DNA of 64,000 nucleotides from Oscillospiraceae bacterium. Lineage in GTDB: Bacteria > Bacillota > Clostridia > Oscillospirales > CAG-272. Where the stretch lies: the NCBI GenBank assembly GCA_015063695.1, contig SVTQ01000002.1:36923-100922 (forward strand), written 5' to 3'. The translations under genes were made by a program, and so were the position numbers. Under the pieces are notes generated by a model that was given only the letters and a program-made list of their open reading frames with translations, was not told where the DNA came from and made no database searches. Numbering within the stretch: the first letter of the stretch is position 1; each line of letters begins with the position of its first letter. Below, one piece after another: positions 7,900 to 18,338 of this stretch.

Positions 7900-9291
7900 T
7901 CAAATAAATTTATCAAGCACACCGTATGCAAAGATGATAAGAACGATAACGGGGAGAACGTATGTGAGATAGAAGCGGAATATCTTTACCCAAGTGGGGT
8001 TAATGCCTTTTGCAACCTTCATACCCTTACCTGTGTCGGCTTCCTTGACAAACTTATCCCATCCCCAAGCCTTCTTTGATACGCAGAAGATAAGGTAAAC
8101 AAGAGCGCCGAGAGGAAGAATAACGTTGGAAACCGCAAAATCTTCAAGGTCGAGAATATTGGAGCCTTCGCCGAAGGGAGTAAAGCCCGAGAGTACGTTG
8201 AAGCCCAGAGCGCAGGGTATTGACAGAATAAGCATTGCGACACCGCAGATAATGGAAGTCTTTCTTCTTGACCAACCCGTAAGGTCAGCAACGCAGGCGA
8301 GAATATTTTCGAATACCGCAATTACCGTGGACATAGCCGCAAACGCCATGAAGATGAAGAACAGTGTTCCCCAAATTCTGCCGCCGGGCATATTTGCAAA
8401 GATATTGGGAAGAGTTACGAAAATAAGGGGAGGTCCCTGTCCTGCTTCAACACCGTATGCAGAGCAAGCGGGGAAAATAATGAGACCTGCCGTGAAAGCC
8501 ACAAAGGTATCAAGAACGGTTACTCTTACAGCTTCTCCCATAAGCGCTCTTTCTCTGCCGATATAGCTTCCGAAAATAGCCATGGAGCCGATACCGATAC
8601 TGAGAGTGAAGAACGCCTGATTCATAGCGGCAACGAGAACTGTTCCGAGGCCGTGTTCTTTAACACCGTCAAGGCTGGGGACAAGATAGAACTTGAGGCC
8701 TTCAGCTGCGCCGTCAAGAAGCACGGAGTTTACTGCAAGAATTACAATAAGCACGAGAAGAGCTATCATCATTATTTTTGTTACGCCCTCAACACCCTTC
8801 TGAAGACCGATTCCACAGATAAGGAAACCGAGAATAACTACAACGGCAGTCCAAATCACGAGGGTTACAGGGTCTGCAAGAAGCGTATCAAATGCGGCTC
8901 CTACCGCCTGTGTATCCGCGCCGACAAATTTGCCCGATGCCATAAGGTAGCAATAATGGAGCATCCAGCCTGCAACGACCGTATAGAACATCATAAGCAG
9001 GGTATTGCCTGCAAGAGCGACGTATCCGTGAAGATGCCACTTCTGATGGGGCTTTTCAAGCACTGTGAAAGATTTAGCAACGCTTCGTTTACTTGCTCTG
9101 CCCACTGCGAATTCCATTGTCATAAGAGGAATACCCATAGCAACGAGGAAGAACAGATAAATAAGCACAAAAAGAGCTCCGCCGTATTGACCTGTTATGT
9201 AAGGGAACTTCCATACGTTACCGATACCGATAGCACAACCGGCAGAGAGAAGAATAAATCCCAGACGGGAACCGAGACTTTCTCTTTTCAT
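7900..9291 (-). CDS. Sodium-dependent transporter, NSS (SNF) family
   Basis: A 463-residue membrane protein of usual NSS length with about 11-12 helices. The diagnostic N-terminal stretch is present: GSRLGFILLSAGCAIGIGNVW holds the unwound TM1 and sodium-site glycines, followed by FPYITGQYGG. Such proteins import amino acids or related amines with sodium ions. It is monocistronic, with its own promoter and terminator. ATG at 9291 has AGGAGG upstream. The substrate is not predictable from the sequence. Confidence 0.9.
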   Translation of the reverse strand: MKRESLGSRLGFILLSAGCAIGIGNVWKFPYITGQYGGALFVLIYLFFLVAMGIPLMTMEFAVGRASKRSVAKSFTVLEKPHQKWHLHGYVALAGNTLLMMFYTVVAGWMLHYCYLMASGKFVGADTQAVGAAFDTLLADPVTLVIWTAVVVILGFLICGIGLQKGVEGVTKIMMIALLVLIVILAVNSVLLDGAAEGLKFYLVPSLDGVKEHGLGTVLVAAMNQAFFTLSIGIGSMAIFGSYIGRERALMGEAVRVTVLDTFVAFTAGLIIFPACSAYGVEAGQGPPLIFVTLPNIFANMPGGRIWGTLFFIFMAFAAMSTVIAVFENILACVADLTGWSRRKTSIICGVAMLILSIPCALGFNVLSGFTPFGEGSNILDLEDFAVSNVILPLGALVYLIFCVSKKAWGWDKFVKEADTGKGMKVAKGINPTWVKIFRFYLTYVLPVIVLIIFAYGVLDKFI

Positions 9292-9323
9292 ATTTTCCTC
9301 CTGAAAGAAAATTTTATGGTGCT

Positions 9324-9352
9324 ATTGTACCACAAAAAACAAGTTTTTTCAA
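9324..9352 (-). promoter_or_regulatory. Promoter of the NSS transporter
   Basis: -35 TTGAAA (9347-9352) and -10 TACAAT (9324-9329) with a 17-bp spacer on the minus strand, about 33 bases before the start codon. Confidence 0.8.
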
Positions 9353-9417
9353 TCCCGTTTTTGTGATTTGTTAACAATTTTTGGTTTCTTTTTAACTTTA
9401 GATTTAAAAACAGGCTC

Positions 9418-9467
9418 AAAAAATCCCCGTTTGCCATCAGAGCTTCATATCTGACGGAAATCGGGGA
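9418..9467 (-). terminator. Terminator after dnaB
   Basis: A long imperfect stem with a TCCCCG/CGGGGA base (9424-9429 with 9462-9467) and an inner TCTGA/TCAGA stem is followed on the minus strand by six T. It closes the yybS-gdpP-rplI-dnaB operon. Confidence 0.78.
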
Positions 9468-9490
9468 CTTTATTTTTATCCTATTAATAT

Positions 9491-10834
9491 TTACTCCTGA
9501 ATACCGTTATCCTCAACGGTCATAAACTTTGTGTACTGAGGAAGCCACGCCATCTTAACGTCGCCCTGAGAGCCGTGTCTGTTCTTGGCGATGATAAGCT
9601 CGGCTTTGTTCTTCTTTTCGGGGTCGTTCTTATCGTATTCGCCGGGACGGTAGATAAACAGAACGATATCTGCGTCCTGCTCAATAGCACCGGAGTCACG
9701 AAGGTCGGAAAGCACGGGCTTATGTCCGTCCTCACCCGTTCTCTTTTCGGAAGCACGGGAGAGCTGAGCACAGGTGATTACGGGAACGCCGAATTCCTTT
9801 GCCATAAGCTTTAAGTTTCTTGAAATATCGCCTATTTCGTTTACCTTATTATCGGTGTGCTTTTCGCCCTGCATAAGTCCCAGATAGTCGATGATAACAA
9901 GGCCGAGATCCTTTACACGGCGGAGCTTCGCCTTCATACCCGTTACGGTAACACCCGTTGAGTCGTCTATCATTATGTTACAGCCTGCAAGTCTTGCCGC
10001 CGCATGGCCGAGCTTCGTCCAGTCCTCCTCGTCAAGCATACCTGAGCGCAGCTTTGTTGACTCAACCATTGCTTCACTTGCAAGAAGTCTTGTTGCGAGC
10101 TGCTCCGTTGACATTTCAAGAGAAAAGATACAAACCTTTTTAGGTGAGCGGAAGGCGGCATTTACCGCCACGTTAAGACAAAAAGAGGTCTTACCCATAC
10201 CGGGACGGGCGCCTACAAGCACGAAGTCGCCCTTACTCATACCTACGAGAAGGCGGTCAATTCCCGCAAAGCCCGTCTGCATACCGATCGCCTCGGCGCG
10301 GTTTGTTTCAAGCTCCTTGAGTCTGTTGAAGGACATCATGATAGCATCCTTGATATGGACGAATTCATGATTTTCGTGCTTGTCCGCAATGGAATAGATC
10401 CTCTGCTCTGCTGATTCAAGAAGCTTCTGTGTATTGTTCTCCTCGGAATATGCGTCCTCTACGATGGACTCACCTGCCGAAATAAGGGCGCGGAGAATGC
10501 TTTTATCCCTTACTATTTTTGCATAGTCCTTTACGTTTGATGCAGTGGGGACTATTTCAACTATAAGACTTATGTATTCCTTTCCTCCCGCCTTGTCATA
10601 GACTCCTTCCCGTACAAGCTCGTCAATGAGGGTAACGAGGTCTATTCTGCGGCTCTTGAGGTACATGCTCTGCATTATGGAGAAGATCTGCTTATGCTCC
10701 TCGAGATAAAAATCCTCTTTAGTGATAATACCTACGAGCTCGTCCATAACGTCGGGCTTTATAAGCACCGCGCCGAGGACCGACTGCTCCGCCTCAAGGG
10801 AAAAAGGAAGCTTTTTTCCGTATTCTTCGTTCAT
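9491..10834 (-). CDS. dnaB: Replicative DNA helicase DnaB
   Basis: A 447-residue hexameric helicase (called DnaC in B. subtilis) that unwinds DNA at the fork. The N-terminal DnaB domain begins PFSLEAEQSVLG. The RecA-like motor has Walker A GARPGMGKTS, Walker B LVIIDYLGLM and the SDLRDSGAIEQDAD motif. No intein or insertion interrupts it. It lies 13 bases after rplI, as in many Firmicutes, and shares the operon promoter at 14.5 kb. Confidence 0.97.
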   Translation of the reverse strand: MNEEYGKKLPFSLEAEQSVLGAVLIKPDVMDELVGIITKEDFYLEEHKQIFSIMQSMYLKSRRIDLVTLIDELVREGVYDKAGGKEYISLIVEIVPTASNVKDYAKIVRDKSILRALISAGESIVEDAYSEENNTQKLLESAEQRIYSIADKHENHEFVHIKDAIMMSFNRLKELETNRAEAIGMQTGFAGIDRLLVGMSKGDFVLVGARPGMGKTSFCLNVAVNAAFRSPKKVCIFSLEMSTEQLATRLLASEAMVESTKLRSGMLDEEDWTKLGHAAARLAGCNIMIDDSTGVTVTGMKAKLRRVKDLGLVIIDYLGLMQGEKHTDNKVNEIGDISRNLKLMAKEFGVPVITCAQLSRASEKRTGEDGHKPVLSDLRDSGAIEQDADIVLFIYRPGEYDKNDPEKKNKAELIIAKNRHGSQGDVKMAWLPQYTKFMTVEDNGIQE

Positions 10835-10847
10835 TTTTAACTCCGTA

Positions 10848-11291
10848 TCAGTCAGAGATAACTACGTTAATTTTACCGGATATTTCGGTGTAGAGCTTTA
10901 CGTCAAGGGCATAAGTGCCGAAAGCTTTGATAGGTCCGTCCATTACGATCTTTCTTCTGTCGACCTTGATGCCGTGCTGTTTTTCGAGGCCTTCAGCGAT
11001 ATCGGAAGAGGTGATGGAACCGTAAAGTCTTCCGTCAGCCCCCGCCTTGCTTGTAAGCTTTACAACAACTGTCTCAAGCTTCGCCTTCAGCTCGTTTGCC
11101 GCTGCCTTTTCAAGCTCGATCTTATGCTGCTTTGAGGATTCCTTGTTCTTAATTTCGTTCATCACCTTGGCATCTGCCTCTACTGCCAGTCCCTTGGGAA
11201 GCAGGAAGTTTCTTGCATAGCCGTCGGATACGTTTATTACCTGGTCCTTTTTTCCCTGACCCTTTACGTCTTGTAAAAGTACAACTTTCAT
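10848..11291 (-). CDS. rplI: Large-subunit ribosomal protein L9
   Basis: 147 residues, the normal L9 length. The N-terminal domain has the signature [13 protein letters not shown], followed by the long connecting helix and the C-terminal RNA-binding domain. The start at 11291 ([13 protein letters not shown]) matches the family start and has AGGAGG upstream; the longer in-frame form to 11342 overlaps the gdpP stop region and lacks a ribosome site. It sits between gdpP and dnaB. Confidence 0.97.
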   Translation of the reverse strand: MKVVLLQDVKGQGKKDQVINVSDGYARNFLLPKGLAVEADAKVMNEIKNKESSKQHKIELEKAAANELKAKLETVVVKLTSKAGADGRLYGSITSSDIAEGLEKQHGIKVDRRKIVMDGPIKAFGTYALDVKLYTEISGKINVVISD

Positions 11292-11325
11292 TATATTTTT
11301 CCTCCTGAATGGATATATTTCTTTT

Positions 11326-13365
11326 TTATTTACTTTCGTCAAGGTATTTGTCTATAGCTTCTTTAAGAAGTTCGACTACCTCTTTGACACCCTTATCCTT
11401 TATCTGAGCGCCTGCGGAGTCAAAGTGTCCGCCGCCCTTCAGCTTTTCAAGGATAAGCTGAACGTTTATGGTTCCCACGCTTCGTGCCGAAATGTGGATG
11501 GCATCGGGCATTTTTACAATTACAAAGGATGCCTTTATGCCTTCAAGCTCAAGAAGCTTGTCCGCGGCTCTTGCGGCAGGTATACTGTCCTCGGCATCGC
11601 CAACCGTGTCACCCACGGATATTGCCGCCACGTCCCTGTATATCTCAACGCTTGAACGGAATTTGTTTTCTCTTTCGTACTCATCGAGAGTTGTTTTGAA
11701 AAATTCCTGAACTGCGGAAATGTCAACACCGTGGTCACGCAGATAAAGCGCCGCGCTGAATGTACGTGTACCCGTATTCTTTCTGAACTGATTGGTGTCA
11801 AGGAGAATACCGGCGAACATTATGTCCGCTTCTCTCGGAAGCAGAAGCTCTGAAGGAAGGACCTGCTCGAGCATTTCGCAAACGAGCTCGCAGGTTGCGG
11901 AAGCGGAAGGCTCAATGTATGTGATGAGGGGTTCCTTTGCGAAATCCTCAGTTTTTCTGTGGTGGTCGATGATAATAATATCACGGCAGCTTTCTGCAAG
12001 ATGAGGCTCCTCATATACTCGGGGATTGTTAACGTCCACGATTATAAGAAGCGTATCGGGAGTTACAAGGTCGAGAGCCGCCTCGCGGCTTACGAGTATT
12101 CCCTTATAATCCTTTTCGTCCTTTATCCAGTCAAGGCACTTTTCAATTCCGCCGAAGGAGAAATCGGTCACCACGTTTACGGGAACACCGCAGAACATGG
12201 CAAAACGCGCCATACCGATGGATGCACCGAAGGCATCAAAGTCAGGTCTCTTGTGGGCCATGATGATAACGTTTGAAGCCTCGGATATTTTTACAAGGAT
12301 CTCGTTTGCCACTATGCGGGCACGAACCTTCGCTTTCTTCTGAAGGGTCTTGGTTCTACCGCCGAAGATGCTCTGGGAGCCGTCGGGGTGCTTTACGACC
12401 GCCTGGTCGCCGCCTCGCTGAAGAGCCAGCTCAAGAGCGGACTGCGCCGCCTTTTCCTTTTCCGCAAGGGTTCCTTCAATATTAGCCACACCCATGGAAA
12501 CGGTGATGGGGATACTGCCCGAGCCTACTCTCACCTCTCTTATTTTATCGAGGATATCGAATTTCTGTTCTACAAAACGGTCAAAGCTCTCTCTGTTGAA
12601 GAGGAAGATGTATTTTTCTTTCTGATATTCCTTGAGTACACCGCCTGCCTCTGTGGCAAAGGTACGGAGAATAGTCTCCGTGGAGGAGGATGCAAGTCTG
12701 TATTCCTCCTGCTCCTGACTGAGCATTTCCTCGAGGTTATCGACCATAACGTAGGCAACAACCGTTTCGCGTCTGCGAAGGGTATCCTTCGCTTCTTCAA
12801 GCTCCGTTACGTCTATGAGAGAGTGGAGCACGTATGCTTCAACGCCCACTCTGATGATACTCTGCTTCACAACGAACTGTCTGCCCGCGAAGGTTGCCGA
12901 GCAGAATTCCTCCGTTTCATCGGGAGATCTGTTAAATTCAAGTATCTTGCTTATATCGGCGCCCTTAAGGGATTTTTCACTCTTTAAGACCTCGGAAGCT
13001 TCCTTGTTATACCAGATAATTCTGCGATCGCTCTTTCCTGTCAGAAGAACGGGACAGCAGACTTCGGACATGGAGGAGAGCATTATTTCACCAAGAAGGG
13101 GATGAAGATCTGACTGCTTGATCTCAAGGTCAATTCGGGGCTTCATCACGATTGCCGCCACCGATACCCCCACAAGGTAAAGACCGAGTATCACAAGCCC
13201 TGTCCATGCAGGGGACAAAGGCGTAGCACTCATAAGCAGAATGTATATAAGCAGTGCTCCCACCGCGCCGAGGGCGGGAATCAGAAATCCCGGAAGCACT
13301 CTGAGAAAGCCGCTCTTTACACCGTCATGGCCAAAGGGACTTTGTACTGACTTGTTTTTCTTCAT
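11326..13365 (-). CDS. gdpP: Cyclic-di-AMP phosphodiesterase GdpP (YybT)
   Basis: A 679-residue membrane-bound enzyme that hydrolyses c-di-AMP to pApA. Order of domains: two N-terminal membrane helices, a PAS domain, a degenerate GGDEF domain ending in [15 protein letters not shown], then the DHH domain ([15 protein letters not shown] and IIIDHHRK) and DHHA1 with [10 protein letters not shown]. All metal-binding DHH motifs look intact. ATG at 13365 is chosen because AGGTGA precedes it; TTG/GTG codons upstream lack a site. The position between yybS and rplI matches B. subtilis. It tunes c-di-AMP, which controls potassium and wall homeostasis. Confidence 0.95.
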   Translation of the reverse strand: MKKNKSVQSPFGHDGVKSGFLRVLPGFLIPALGAVGALLIYILLMSATPLSPAWTGLVILGLYLVGVSVAAIVMKPRIDLEIKQSDLHPLLGEIMLSSMSEVCCPVLLTGKSDRRIIWYNKEASEVLKSEKSLKGADISKILEFNRSPDETEEFCSATFAGRQFVVKQSIIRVGVEAYVLHSLIDVTELEEAKDTLRRRETVVAYVMVDNLEEMLSQEQEEYRLASSSTETILRTFATEAGGVLKEYQKEKYIFLFNRESFDRFVEQKFDILDKIREVRVGSGSIPITVSMGVANIEGTLAEKEKAAQSALELALQRGGDQAVVKHPDGSQSIFGGRTKTLQKKAKVRARIVANEILVKISEASNVIIMAHKRPDFDAFGASIGMARFAMFCGVPVNVVTDFSFGGIEKCLDWIKDEKDYKGILVSREAALDLVTPDTLLIIVDVNNPRVYEEPHLAESCRDIIIIDHHRKTEDFAKEPLITYIEPSASATCELVCEMLEQVLPSELLLPREADIMFAGILLDTNQFRKNTGTRTFSAALYLRDHGVDISAVQEFFKTTLDEYERENKFRSSVEIYRDVAAISVGDTVGDAEDSIPAARAADKLLELEGIKASFVIVKMPDAIHISARSVGTINVQLILEKLKGGGHFDSAGAQIKDKGVKEVVELLKEAIDKYLDESK

Positions 13366-13405
13366 ATTTTTCACCTGCAAATCTGCAAAGTTAACTTATC
13401 GGAAA

Positions 13406-14482
13406 TCACATGTTCCCCTTGTTCTTTTCGTCCATCTTATTCTTCATTAACTTGAAGATCTCCGCGTTTATTCTTTCAGATGCGCCGTAAAAGGCAACGA
13501 AAAGCATTCCCATGAGGGGGCTCATGATGAAAACGGGGATAATAAGCCAGAGAATAAAGGTTCTTCGGGGAGCGCGGACTGCTCTGCCGTCGGGAGTAAC
13601 TATTACCTGACGGGGAGCTTTTATCTTCATAATGAGAATGGAGACTCCCGTTATAAAGAGAGGAATGAACATTGCAATGGCAATATTGACAAAGGCAAAC
13701 TGAACTACCTCTGTTCCTTTGAAGGCGGAAACTATTGCCGCCAGGAGAACCGTTGCAATAAAGAATACTGCACCGTGAAGCCCGACTACGGGATTAAATC
13801 TTTCGTTATAATGAAGCTCCTCCGTTGCAAAGGCTCTGTGCATCACCGCACCGAGGAGATAAAGAAGCGCGCCGAGAGTGATGAAAACTGCCGCAAAGGT
13901 TCCGGGAAGAAGAACTGTGGTTGAAGAAATAACGGAGTCCATCATATCCTTCGTTACATCAAAGCCAAGCTCTGCCGCCTCGATGGTCTGCGTAAAGGCT
14001 TCGGCAGCAGAAGCCGTCACCTCGTTCCACCAAAGGACTGCTGCATCAAATATTGACCCGTCCGCGCCCTTTTCAACGCTCCATCTGTCAAGCATATAGA
14101 AAAATGATGCGCCGAAATATGCGGCAAAGCCTACGGAGCAGAATACCGAGCCCTTCCAGAAGGATGCTTTAAGCTTTATTCCGAGCGCAGCAAGGGCACC
14201 TAAAAGATATACGGAAAGCCCCGTGATGAGAGAGGACAGCATATCCTTTGAAAATACCCAAAGAAGAGCAGTGCACAAAAGGGGAACTGCCGCCGTTAAA
14301 GCAGGCCGCTTCGAAGCTGAGATAAGCCACGCTGCAAGTGCGGCTCCCGCAAGGAGAAAAAGGAAGGAAAAAGCCGACAGAAGCGTTGAAACTCCGCAAA
14401 GAAAACAGACTCCGAAAACCTTCATAGGTGCGGGATATTTCTTTTGGGATGTATTTAAATCACCGTGGTAACTGCCTTGCAT
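13406..14482 (-). CDS. yybS: YybS-like DUF2232 membrane protein
   Basis: A 358-residue protein with about eight hydrophobic segments and a lysine-rich C-terminus, resembling the DUF2232/YybS family. The assignment rests mainly on gene order: YybS precedes GdpP, L9 and DnaB in Firmicutes, as here. ATG at 14482 has AAAGGAG upstream. First gene of the operon, about 40 bases downstream of the promoter. DUF2232 proteins are distantly related to ECF-type substrate-binding membrane proteins, but the role of YybS is not known. Confidence 0.78.
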   Translation of the reverse strand: MQGSYHGDLNTSQKKYPAPMKVFGVCFLCGVSTLLSAFSFLFLLAGAALAAWLISASKRPALTAAVPLLCTALLWVFSKDMLSSLITGLSVYLLGALAALGIKLKASFWKGSVFCSVGFAAYFGASFFYMLDRWSVEKGADGSIFDAAVLWWNEVTASAAEAFTQTIEAAELGFDVTKDMMDSVISSTTVLLPGTFAAVFITLGALLYLLGAVMHRAFATEELHYNERFNPVVGLHGAVFFIATVLLAAIVSAFKGTEVVQFAFVNIAIAMFIPLFITGVSILIMKIKAPRQVIVTPDGRAVRAPRRTFILWLIIPVFIMSPLMGMLFVAFYGASERINAEIFKLMKNKMDEKNKGNM

Positions 14483-14523
14483 TTCATTCTCTCCTTTCTG
14501 TTTCTCTGAACATATACACAGTT

Positions 14524-14552
14524 AGTATACCAAAATATTTTGCGTTTGTAAA
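14524..14552 (-). promoter_or_regulatory. Promoter of the yybS-gdpP-rplI-dnaB operon
   Basis: -35 TTTACA (14547-14552) and -10 TATACT (14524-14529), 17-bp spacer, minus strand. It is divergent from the murD promoter 105 bp away. Confidence 0.8.
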
Positions 14553-14656
14553 CATTAAAATCAATATTATAAAGAATAATAACAGTGAAAGCTGAAGCTT
14601 ACCTTTAAAAGCGGGGCGGAAAACTGAAAAAAATTGTCAAAAGCAAGCTTTTGGTG

Positions 14657-14685
14657 TTGCATTAGCGCGTTTTTTCTTATATAAT
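14657..14685 (+). promoter_or_regulatory. Promoter of murD and the peptidase cluster
   Basis: -35 TTGCAT (14657-14662) and consensus -10 TATAAT (14680-14685), 17-bp spacer, about 40 bases before murD. Confidence 0.78.
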
Positions 14686-14726
14686 ATAATAGATTAATTA
14701 TATCCGAAAACGGAGCATCATCAATT

Positions 14727-16145
14727 ATGAAAAAAGCAGAAATCATTTTACGTGAAAGATTTGAAGATAAAAAGGTGATACTTTTAGGTGCGGGAGTATC
14801 AAACCTTCCTCTCGCGGAGTTTATCGCATCCTTCGGCGCGAAAGTTGAAATAAGAGATAAAAAAACACGTGAAGAGCTGGGCGAGACTGCCGAAGTTCTT
14901 GAAAAGACTGGAGCAACCCTTGTTCTCGGAGAAAGCTATCTTGACAATATGGAAGCGGACTATATCTTCCGCTCTCCCGGCTTCCGTCCCGACCTGCCCG
15001 CTCTCAAAAAAGCAGTAGAAAAAGGCGCAGAGCTCACAATGGAGATGGAGATGTTCATGGAGCTTCGCCCCGCTTATACAGTAGGTATCACGGGAAGCGA
15101 CGGAAAGAGCACGACCACCACTCTCGTTTACGAAATGCTGAAGAGAGCCCACGGCGGGGACAAAGTGTATCTCGGCGGAAACATCGGATTTCCCCTTCTT
15201 CACAGAGTTTGCGAAATGGACGAGAGCTGTTTTGCCTCCGTTGAGCTTTCAAGCTTCCAGCTTATGACCATAGATACACCTGCTGACGTTGCGGTAATTA
15301 CAAATATCTCCCCTAACCATCTGAACTGGCATACCGACATGCAGGAATACATCGATGCGAAAGCTAAGCTTCTCCTCGGTGCAAAAAGAGCCGTTCTGAA
15401 CTTCGGATGCGAAATAACGAGAGAGCTTGGAAAAGCCCTTGAATGTCCCGTATTTTATTTCTCAAAAGACCCTATCCCCGAAAGTGCTCTCCTTGACAAG
15501 GACTGCAGTATCTGCTTTGAAGGGGACGACATTGTATTCTTTGAAAAGAAGACGGGCAAAAAAGAAAAGATCATGGAGAGAGGCGACATCCTCCTTCCCG
15601 GACTTCACAACGCGGAAAACTACATGACCGCGGCGGCGGCACTTTACGGCACCGTAGGCTTTGAAGACGTAAAGGCTGTTGCAAAGGTCTTCGGCGGAGT
15701 AAAACACCGTTTTGAGCTTGTGGCAATAAAGAACGGAGCCTACTTCTACAACAGCTCCATTGACTCATCACCCACGAGAACGGCGGCAGCACTTTCCGCA
15801 GTAAAAGACAAGAAAATAAATCTTATCTGCGGCGGTTATGATAAGAACATCCCCTTTGAACCGTTGGCAGTTGCCATAGCCGAGGCAGGAAACGTAAAGA
15901 GCGTCACCGTAACGGGAGCTACCGCAGATAAAATACTTGCCGCCATTGACGGATGCGGGATTTTTGATAAAGAAAAGATAACGGTAGTCAGAAAGAACGA
16001 TTTTGAAGAAGCGGTAAAGCACGCGGCTTCAATGGCAGAGGACGGAGAAGCCGTGCTTCTCTCCCCTGCGTGCGCAAGCTTTGACGCATTCAGGAACTTT
16101 GAAGAGCGCGGCGAGCGTTTCAGAGAGATCGTTTCCGCGCTGTAA
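14727..16145 (+). CDS. murD: UDP-N-acetylmuramoyl-L-alanine:D-glutamate ligase
   Basis: A 472-residue cytosolic Mur ligase that adds D-Glu to UDP-MurNAc-L-Ala in peptidoglycan synthesis. The N-terminal Rossmann domain (LLGAGVSNLPLAEF) is followed by the ATP-binding P-loop GITGSDGKSTTT, the HLNWH motif of the central domain and a C-terminal domain with CGGYDKNIPFEPL and LLSPACASFDAF. Length is normal. It is isolated from other division/wall genes and leads a transcript that continues into three M42 peptidase genes. Confidence 0.96.
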   Translation: MKKAEIILRERFEDKKVILLGAGVSNLPLAEFIASFGAKVEIRDKKTREELGETAEVLEKTGATLVLGESYLDNMEADYIFRSPGFRPDLPALKKAVEKGAELTMEMEMFMELRPAYTVGITGSDGKSTTTTLVYEMLKRAHGGDKVYLGGNIGFPLLHRVCEMDESCFASVELSSFQLMTIDTPADVAVITNISPNHLNWHTDMQEYIDAKAKLLLGAKRAVLNFGCEITRELGKALECPVFYFSKDPIPESALLDKDCSICFEGDDIVFFEKKTGKKEKIMERGDILLPGLHNAENYMTAAAALYGTVGFEDVKAVAKVFGGVKHRFELVAIKNGAYFYNSSIDSSPTRTAAALSAVKDKKINLICGGYDKNIPFEPLAVAIAEAGNVKSVTVTGATADKILAAIDGCGIFDKEKITVVRKNDFEEAVKHAASMAEDGEAVLLSPACASFDAFRNFEERGERFREIVSAL

Positions 16146-16179
16146 CTACAAAAAGAACCGAAACAGAAAGAGGCAGACC

Positions 16180-17232
16180 TTGACAGATATAAAGAAACTT
16201 TTATACGGACTCACAGATATAATGTCCGTTACGGGCTTTGAAAAAAGAGGGAAAGGAGAGCTTTTCCGCCTTGTTTCGCCTTACTTTGACGAAAGCTATA
16301 CCGATCCTACGGGAAGCCATATATTTATAAAGAAAGCAAAAAACAATCCCAAAGGAAGAAAGATCCTTCTTGATGCTCACTTTGATGAAGTGGGAATGAT
16401 GGTAAGCGGAATTCACGAGGGCGGTTTTCTCACCGTTGCCTTCATGGGCGGTATTGACACGGGAATTCTCCCTGCAGGAGAAGTTCTGATATACGGAAAA
16501 GAAACTATCCATGGCGTAATATGCGCAACTCCCCCTCACCTTCAGAAACCGGGAGACAGCGAAAAGCTCCCCACCGCCGAGGATATAAGAATTGACACGG
16601 GATACGACAAAGAAGACCTTGAAAAGATAGCTCCCGTGGGCACACCCATAGGCTTTTACGGAAGCGGATGCGAGACCGTTTTCGGAAGAATTACGGGACG
16701 CGGCTTTGACGACAAGGCATGCGGCGCGGCTCTTATTGCGGCTGTCGCAGACTGCGATGACGAAAAACTGACCGCCGACATTTACGTCAGCATTTCCGCA
16801 AGAGAAGAGGTCGGCGGTGGAGCTCCCTCCCTTGTTGCCTTCGGCATAAGACCCGACGTTGCAATAGTTACCGACGTGGGCTTTGCAAGAACTCCCGGAA
16901 CAAAGGCTGAAAAGACCCTTGAATACGGAAGCGGAGCGGGAATTTCGATCACGTCAACCTCTGACCGCGCAGTTGCAAGAAGAATAATTGATATTGCAAA
17001 GGAAAAAGAAATTCCTCTCGGGCTTGTTTGCGAAGGAACGGACATGGGCACAAACGCGGCGCTTCTTGAGATCGCCATGGAGGGTGTTCCCTGCGTTGCT
17101 CTTTGCCTGCCCCTCGGAAATATGCACACCTATAACGAAGCTCTTGAACTTTCCGACCTCGAGGCTCTCTCCCGCCTTGTGGGCGAGATAATATGCGACG
17201 AAAAAATCTATGAAAGGGAGGAGATCATATAA
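16180..17232 (+). CDS. M42 family metallopeptidase (paralog 1)
   Basis: About 350 residues. M42 enzymes are cytosolic, self-compartmentalising aminopeptidases with two metal ions. Visible metal ligands are DAHFDEVG, GRGFDDKACGA and SAREEVGGGG-like SAREEVGGG, with the late His in GNMHTYNE. TTG at 16180 is taken as start: an AGAAAGAGG-type site lies about 7 bases upstream, and the resulting N-terminus (TDIKKLLYGLTDIMSVTGFE) aligns with family starts. It begins 34 bases after murD and ends 2 bases before paralog 2. Confidence 0.88.
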   Translation: MTDIKKLLYGLTDIMSVTGFEKRGKGELFRLVSPYFDESYTDPTGSHIFIKKAKNNPKGRKILLDAHFDEVGMMVSGIHEGGFLTVAFMGGIDTGILPAGEVLIYGKETIHGVICATPPHLQKPGDSEKLPTAEDIRIDTGYDKEDLEKIAPVGTPIGFYGSGCETVFGRITGRGFDDKACGAALIAAVADCDDEKLTADIYVSISAREEVGGGAPSLVAFGIRPDVAIVTDVGFARTPGTKAEKTLEYGSGAGISITSTSDRAVARRIIDIAKEKEIPLGLVCEGTDMGTNAALLEIAMEGVPCVALCLPLGNMHTYNEALELSDLEALSRLVGEIICDEKIYEREEII

Positions 17233-17234
17233 GA

Positions 17235-18338
17235 ATGGGAAAACTTAAAAAACTTTACGGTACCGAACTGCTCGAAAAGCTCTCCCTTATATTCGGCCCT
17301 TCCGGCTGTGAGGACAACGTGGCAAAGGCTATTCTCGAAACCTGCGAGGGCGCATACGACGAGAGAGTTTTTGACAATATGGGAAGCGTTATTCTCAAAA
17401 TTTCAAAGAGAAAAGAACCGAAAAACGGCGCAAAAGCTCCGAAGAAGCTTATGTTCAGCTCCCACATGGACGAGGTGGGCTTTATGGTCTCCCATATCAC
17501 CGACGACGGTTATCTGAAGCCCCTTTTCCTCTCGGGAGCGGACACAAGAGTATGGAAAGGAAGAAACATTGTTGTCGGCGACGAAAAAGGCACAATTAAA
17601 GGCTACATGGGAACAAAACCCATCCACTTTATAAAGAAGGAAGACCGCACAAAGGCGGCCCCTGCCGATGAAATGTATATCGATATCGGCGCAAAGAGTA
17701 AGGAAGAAGCGGAAAAGTACGTTGCCGTCGGCTCATACGGCACCTGGGACAGCGATTTTTACCGTTTCGGAAAAGACGGAAGAATGCTCAAGGGCAAGGC
17801 TCTTGACGACCGTCTCGGATGCGCTATAATGTGCGACCTTGCAAGAGAGATATACAAAATGAAGGACACACTCACCTTCGATATCTATTTTGCCTTTACA
17901 AGAAAAGAAGAGCTGGGTCTCTCGGGTGCAAGATGCGCGGCTTACAAGATAGCGCCCGACTATGCCATGATATTTGAGACCACGGCTGTTGCGGATATCG
18001 ACGGAGTTCCCGAACACCGAAAGGTTGCAATTCAGGGCGAAGGGGGAGCACTCTCCATTGCCGACAGAGCAACCATCTACGACAAAGAATTCACCGATTT
18101 CATAAAGAAGTGCGCCGCAGAAAAAAATATCCCCATCCAGTACAAAAAGTACGTTTCCGGCGGAAACGATGCGGGCGGCATACACAAAACGAGAACCGGC
18201 ATTAAGTGCGCCGCGCTGTCTGCACCCTCAAGATATATCCACACCGCTTCAAACGTTGTACGCGAAAGCGATTTTATTAATATGTACGAAACTGCCCTTG
18301 AAACGGTTAAAAGACTTACAGAAGGAGGTATCGCATAA
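17235..18338 (+). CDS. M42 family metallopeptidase (paralog 2)
   Basis: A 367-residue member of the same family. Metal-ligand motifs are SSHMDEVGFM, GKALDDRLGCA and AFTRKEELGLSGA, with the C-terminal APSRYIHT. It is the longest of the three owing to a lysine-rich insertion near residues 55-70. It starts 2 bases after paralog 1 and its stop overlaps the next start by one base (taATG). Likely an aminopeptidase recycling oligopeptides; specificity cannot be read. Confidence 0.9.
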   Translation: MGKLKKLYGTELLEKLSLIFGPSGCEDNVAKAILETCEGAYDERVFDNMGSVILKISKRKEPKNGAKAPKKLMFSSHMDEVGFMVSHITDDGYLKPLFLSGADTRVWKGRNIVVGDEKGTIKGYMGTKPIHFIKKEDRTKAAPADEMYIDIGAKSKEEAEKYVAVGSYGTWDSDFYRFGKDGRMLKGKALDDRLGCAIMCDLAREIYKMKDTLTFDIYFAFTRKEELGLSGARCAAYKIAPDYAMIFETTAVADIDGVPEHRKVAIQGEGGALSIADRATIYDKEFTDFIKKCAAEKNIPIQYKKYVSGGNDAGGIHKTRTGIKCAALSAPSRYIHTASNVVRESDFINMYETALETVKRLTEGGIA